Positions 42,353-44,668 of a DNA stretch of 44,668 bases are shown here, in pieces. The notes beneath the pieces were generated by a model. It did not search any database. It worked only from the letters and a program-made list of their open reading frames with translations, and had not been told where the DNA came from. This DNA comes from Mesostigma viride (taxonomy: Eukaryota > Streptophyta > Mesostigmatophyceae > Mesostigmatales > Mesostigmataceae), in the NCBI GenBank assembly GCA_009746045.1, contig RPFO01002029.1, positions 1-44,668 of the forward strand, in the 5' to 3' direction. Every line of letters begins with the position of its first letter. The first letter of the stretch is position 1. The translations under genes and the position numbers were made by a program.

Positions 42353-43005
42353 AGTTAGCATATTGGGGCACCAATGTGCTAGATGGATGCAGGTTGAGGA
42401 GACCTTTCCAACGCCGTGTCAACCGCCTAGAACAGACAAGGGACTAGAAAGTTATCAAGTCCCGAAGTACTGCCGACCGGTGGGCGAGGGCGGGGCACAC
42501 TCAGGGCATAGTGGACAGGACACGTGGCAGGCCGTGCCTGCACAGGCTTAGCCTGGACTCTCACGTGACTGGGACACAGTGTACTGAGGGCTCAACGGTA
42601 CTGTGGCTAGTAGAAGCCAGTAACCAGCCAGCAGGTCTGCAAGGATGTAAGTCCTTGCAGGACTGTGGCAGGTCCTGTGCTGTCCTAGACACAGGATAGC
42701 CAGAGATTCCTGTATGCTGCCTGCAACGAGGATGCAGGCAGCGATACGAGGCTCTGGCAATGTAGCGTTGCCCAGCGTTGCTCATGACCGAGGAACAAGG
42801 ATGGAACGAGGTTGCATATAGCTCGAGGCTCAACGAGGCAACGAGCGTCTTCACACACGAACCTTGGTCGTCACGACGAGTGGCGAGCCTATCGAGGGTC
42901 GTAGGCCTGGTGTGAGGATAAAGGTTGCTAGCCAGCAGCCTAGGGTCATTCCAGCCGGCAAGGACCAGGAGCTCACAAGCTCTGCTGACGAGTTGTTGCG
43001 CAAAT
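42353..43005 (+). repeat. 3' LTR of copia-2
   Basis: Direct copy of 34612-35264 with two visible substitutions, followed by the ACTTG target duplication (43006-43010). Confidence 0.95.
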
Positions 43006-43010
43006 ACTTG

Positions 43011-43339
43011 AACGGCGATAGTGTTGTCTAGGTCAGGCAGGTTCAGGTTGCATATGATTCCACCGTTTTCCCTTCCTGATTCCACCGTTTTTCCTTCCCG
43101 ATTCCTTGGATGAAATCTGGCCAAATCAGACAGAATAGTTCCTCGGTGGCCAAAGGGCGGTTACGAAAATGTGTGGCTGGAGTTTGTGCGAAGGGTAACT
43201 ACTTTGACTGGTGCGCTTTGAAACTAGTCGGCATTGCTAGATGCCGGGGGAGTACACTCCACATGAAGCCGAACGTCGTGGGGTCTCGGCTTGGGTTTCG
43301 GTAATGGTAATGAATCTGCTGGCAGAATCTGCGCTGGTT
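43011..43339. other. Flank of copia-2, nothing recognised
   Basis: It contains a short direct repeat (GATTCCACCGTTTTCCCTTC and a near copy at 43078). No supported ORF. Confidence 0.45.
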
Positions 43340-44668
43340 TGCATGCAATGCTTCTTTCGCACGCCGCTGAGCAGCTGGCCACTTTTCGGGCCGTCGGATC
43401 GGGGTGTGCCTTGATTATGTCTGCGTACGTCGGGCTCAGCGCCCTCAGTTGTCGATGCTCGCGTCGTGCTGCAAGCATTCGGTTCAGCACGGTGGATCTG
43501 ATCATCGTCTTGTGCTCGCTCGCATCAGATTGCGGTTTCCTGGGGTGAAACCGTCGCGACATCTGGCACCTCAGCCAGATCTGAAGGTGCTCCGGATTGT
43601 GCTGAAGGATGCCGACAAGATGTCAGCAGCAGAGCAGGCCGCTATGTCGCACAGGGATGATTTCCTGGCCGTATTCGACGCCGGGGTGCAGCCGACAGCA
43701 GTTTACAGCCATTCCGGTTCGCCGGGGATATTTCAGTGATCCTCCGTGGTGTCGCCGCCAAGTATCGCTAGCTGCCCGCACCCTCCCCACTTGCTCGCGC
43801 CGGCAGCTTGTGTCCACCGTCGCACACGACAGTGGTCGCTGCCAGGCAGATGCTCCGCTGCAACAGAGATCCGATCGCGAACCTGAGCTTGCAAGGCAGC
43901 TCTAGGGCCGCCTACGAGCAGGCTGAGAAGGCAGATGCTCAGCAGATGGTCAAGGACCTGCGCAGCTGCCAGCAGAAGCACGACGGCAAGGGGGCTGGTT
44001 CTGGTACAAGCGCCTCGGGCACCCGGACGGCCTCGGGCCGGCCACGCCACGACGTCGCCGGGCGCCCAGCCAAGCGGCTTCGTACTGGGCCACGGCCACG
44101 GCCGAGGTCTGGGGACAGCCTGCGCCGCCCCCACCCGCTGCTCCCAGCCGCCGCGCCCCGCCCGGGCCGCCTGGCCGGCCCGCTGGGGCCCTGCCCCGCC
44201 TAGTCAGCGGCGGACTACTAGTCCCCCGCTGGTGGCCCACTTGGCGACCGTCAGACATGCCTCCTTTCCACCTCTCGCGAGGTTCCGGAGAGCGGTCCAG
44301 CGCTGCGTTATGACCCAGCCACGGCTCTGACGAGATTTCCGGCCGCAGTTGTAAAACTTGCAGCTGAATTCGAGGGACACAGGTGTTATGCTGCTCGTTC
44401 CGGACATATCTGCAACCGCTTTCTGCTGTCGTCGCAACCACCTCCAGCGCTGGCAACATCGTTTTCCGCACGATGCTGTACAAGAACAAGGGTCGCCTGC
44501 CGACCCGGCAACTACAGAGGGGTGTGCATTAAAGTGCCCCTCAAGCTTCTTATGCGGCTCATCCTGAACCGCTGCGCACGGCCCTGGACGGGACTCAGCG
44601 AAACTCAGCACGGCTTCCGTTCAGGTCGCAACACAACAGTACAGGCGCTCTTCGCTCTCGCCGACTGG
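43340..44668 (+). pseudogene. Broken LINE ORF2 (endonuclease end and start of reverse transcriptase), runs off the window
   Basis: 43380-43739 encodes the C-terminal part of an APE-type endonuclease: LDYVCVRRAQRPQL (~43407) and the signature SDHRLVLARIRLRF (~43494-43535). A charged linker (EQAAMSHRDDFLAVF) follows. After a stop at 43739 and further frame changes, ADAQQMVKDLRSCQQKH (frame of 43808-44203) looks like the segment before RT. In another frame, MLYKNKG at 44473 precedes NYRGVCIKVPLKLLMRLILN (from 44510) and QHGFRSGRNTTVQALFALAD at the window's end, the opening motifs of LINE reverse transcriptase. Several frameshifts make it a pseudogene. It may belong to the same broad LINE type as the ORF1 fragment at 11270, but nothing here proves that. 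Confidence 0.75.

Larger units (their letters stand above)
34612..43005 (+). mobile_element. copia-2: second Ty1/copia-type LTR retrotransposon
   Basis: An 8394-bp element with 653-bp LTRs (34612-35264 and 42353-43005) and 5-bp target duplication ACTTG (34607-34611 and 43006-43010). Gene order is extra ORF, gag, pol, then a 3' noncoding region, as in copia-1, with clearly homologous but diverged proteins. The LTRs differ at two positions by eye (T/G near 34816, C/T near 35255), so it is slightly older than copia-1. Pol has two single-base frameshifts, so this copy is probably inactive. Confidence 0.93.

Overview
The window looks like repeat-rich nuclear DNA of a eukaryote. A GC-leaning green alga is my best guess, but nothing here fixes the lineage. 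No ordinary host housekeeping gene is recognisable. Almost everything that can be named is a transposable element, a nested insertion or an expanded simple repeat.

Layout. (1) 137-23152 is a Ty1/copia-type LTR retrotransposon (called copia-1), plus strand. Its 616-bp LTRs look identical by eye and it is flanked by a 5-bp target duplication, AATAT. It carries an extra ORF before gag, then gag, pol (1161 aa) and a 3' noncoding region that is tandemly duplicated. (2) Copia-1 is split between gag and pol by a 14.1-kb CACTA-type DNA transposon (2817-16950). This has a perfect 16-bp terminal inverted repeat and GTAACC/GGTTAC-rich subterminal repeats. It holds no recognisable transposase; it is filled with segmental duplications, (GGGA)n/(CCCT)n tracts, minisatellites and a LINE ORF1 fragment. 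(3) 23158-34606 is an accessory stretch. It holds kilobase-scale hexanucleotide arrays, a ~0.6-kb near-perfect inverted repeat, a broken transposase-like gene, a 586-aa protein of unknown function, a ~173-bp-period satellite and a 1.7-kb TTAA-flanked (piggyBac/Kolobok-like) non-autonomous element. (4) 34612-43005 is a second, related copia-type element (copia-2) with 653-bp LTRs and target duplication ACTTG. It has the same gene order, but its pol carries two frameshifts. (5) 43340-44668 is a broken LINE (endonuclease end plus start of reverse transcriptase) that runs off the window.

The most interesting system is the pair of copia-type elements. In both: (a) an additional ORF lies between the 5' LTR and gag; (b) gag and pol are in the same frame, separated by a single UGA followed by CU, which suggests stop-codon readthrough rather than the usual copia strategies (in copia-1 this is visible only when the CACTA insertion and one target-site copy are mentally removed); (c) a retropepsin-like domain (DTNSQVSI ... 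LGQNFL) lies between integrase and reverse transcriptase, instead of upstream of integrase; (d) the LTR termini are AGTT... rather than TG...CA, with a hairpin at the U3 tip; (e) the 3' noncoding region has a tRNA T-arm-like hairpin (GGTTCGATTCC) and a paired GGGCGCC motif. The shared architecture despite diverged sequence argues for a distinct copia lineage.

Because the copia-1 LTRs are identical, the CACTA element inside it must have arrived very recently, so a 14-kb non-autonomous CACTA cargo element has been mobile in this genome.
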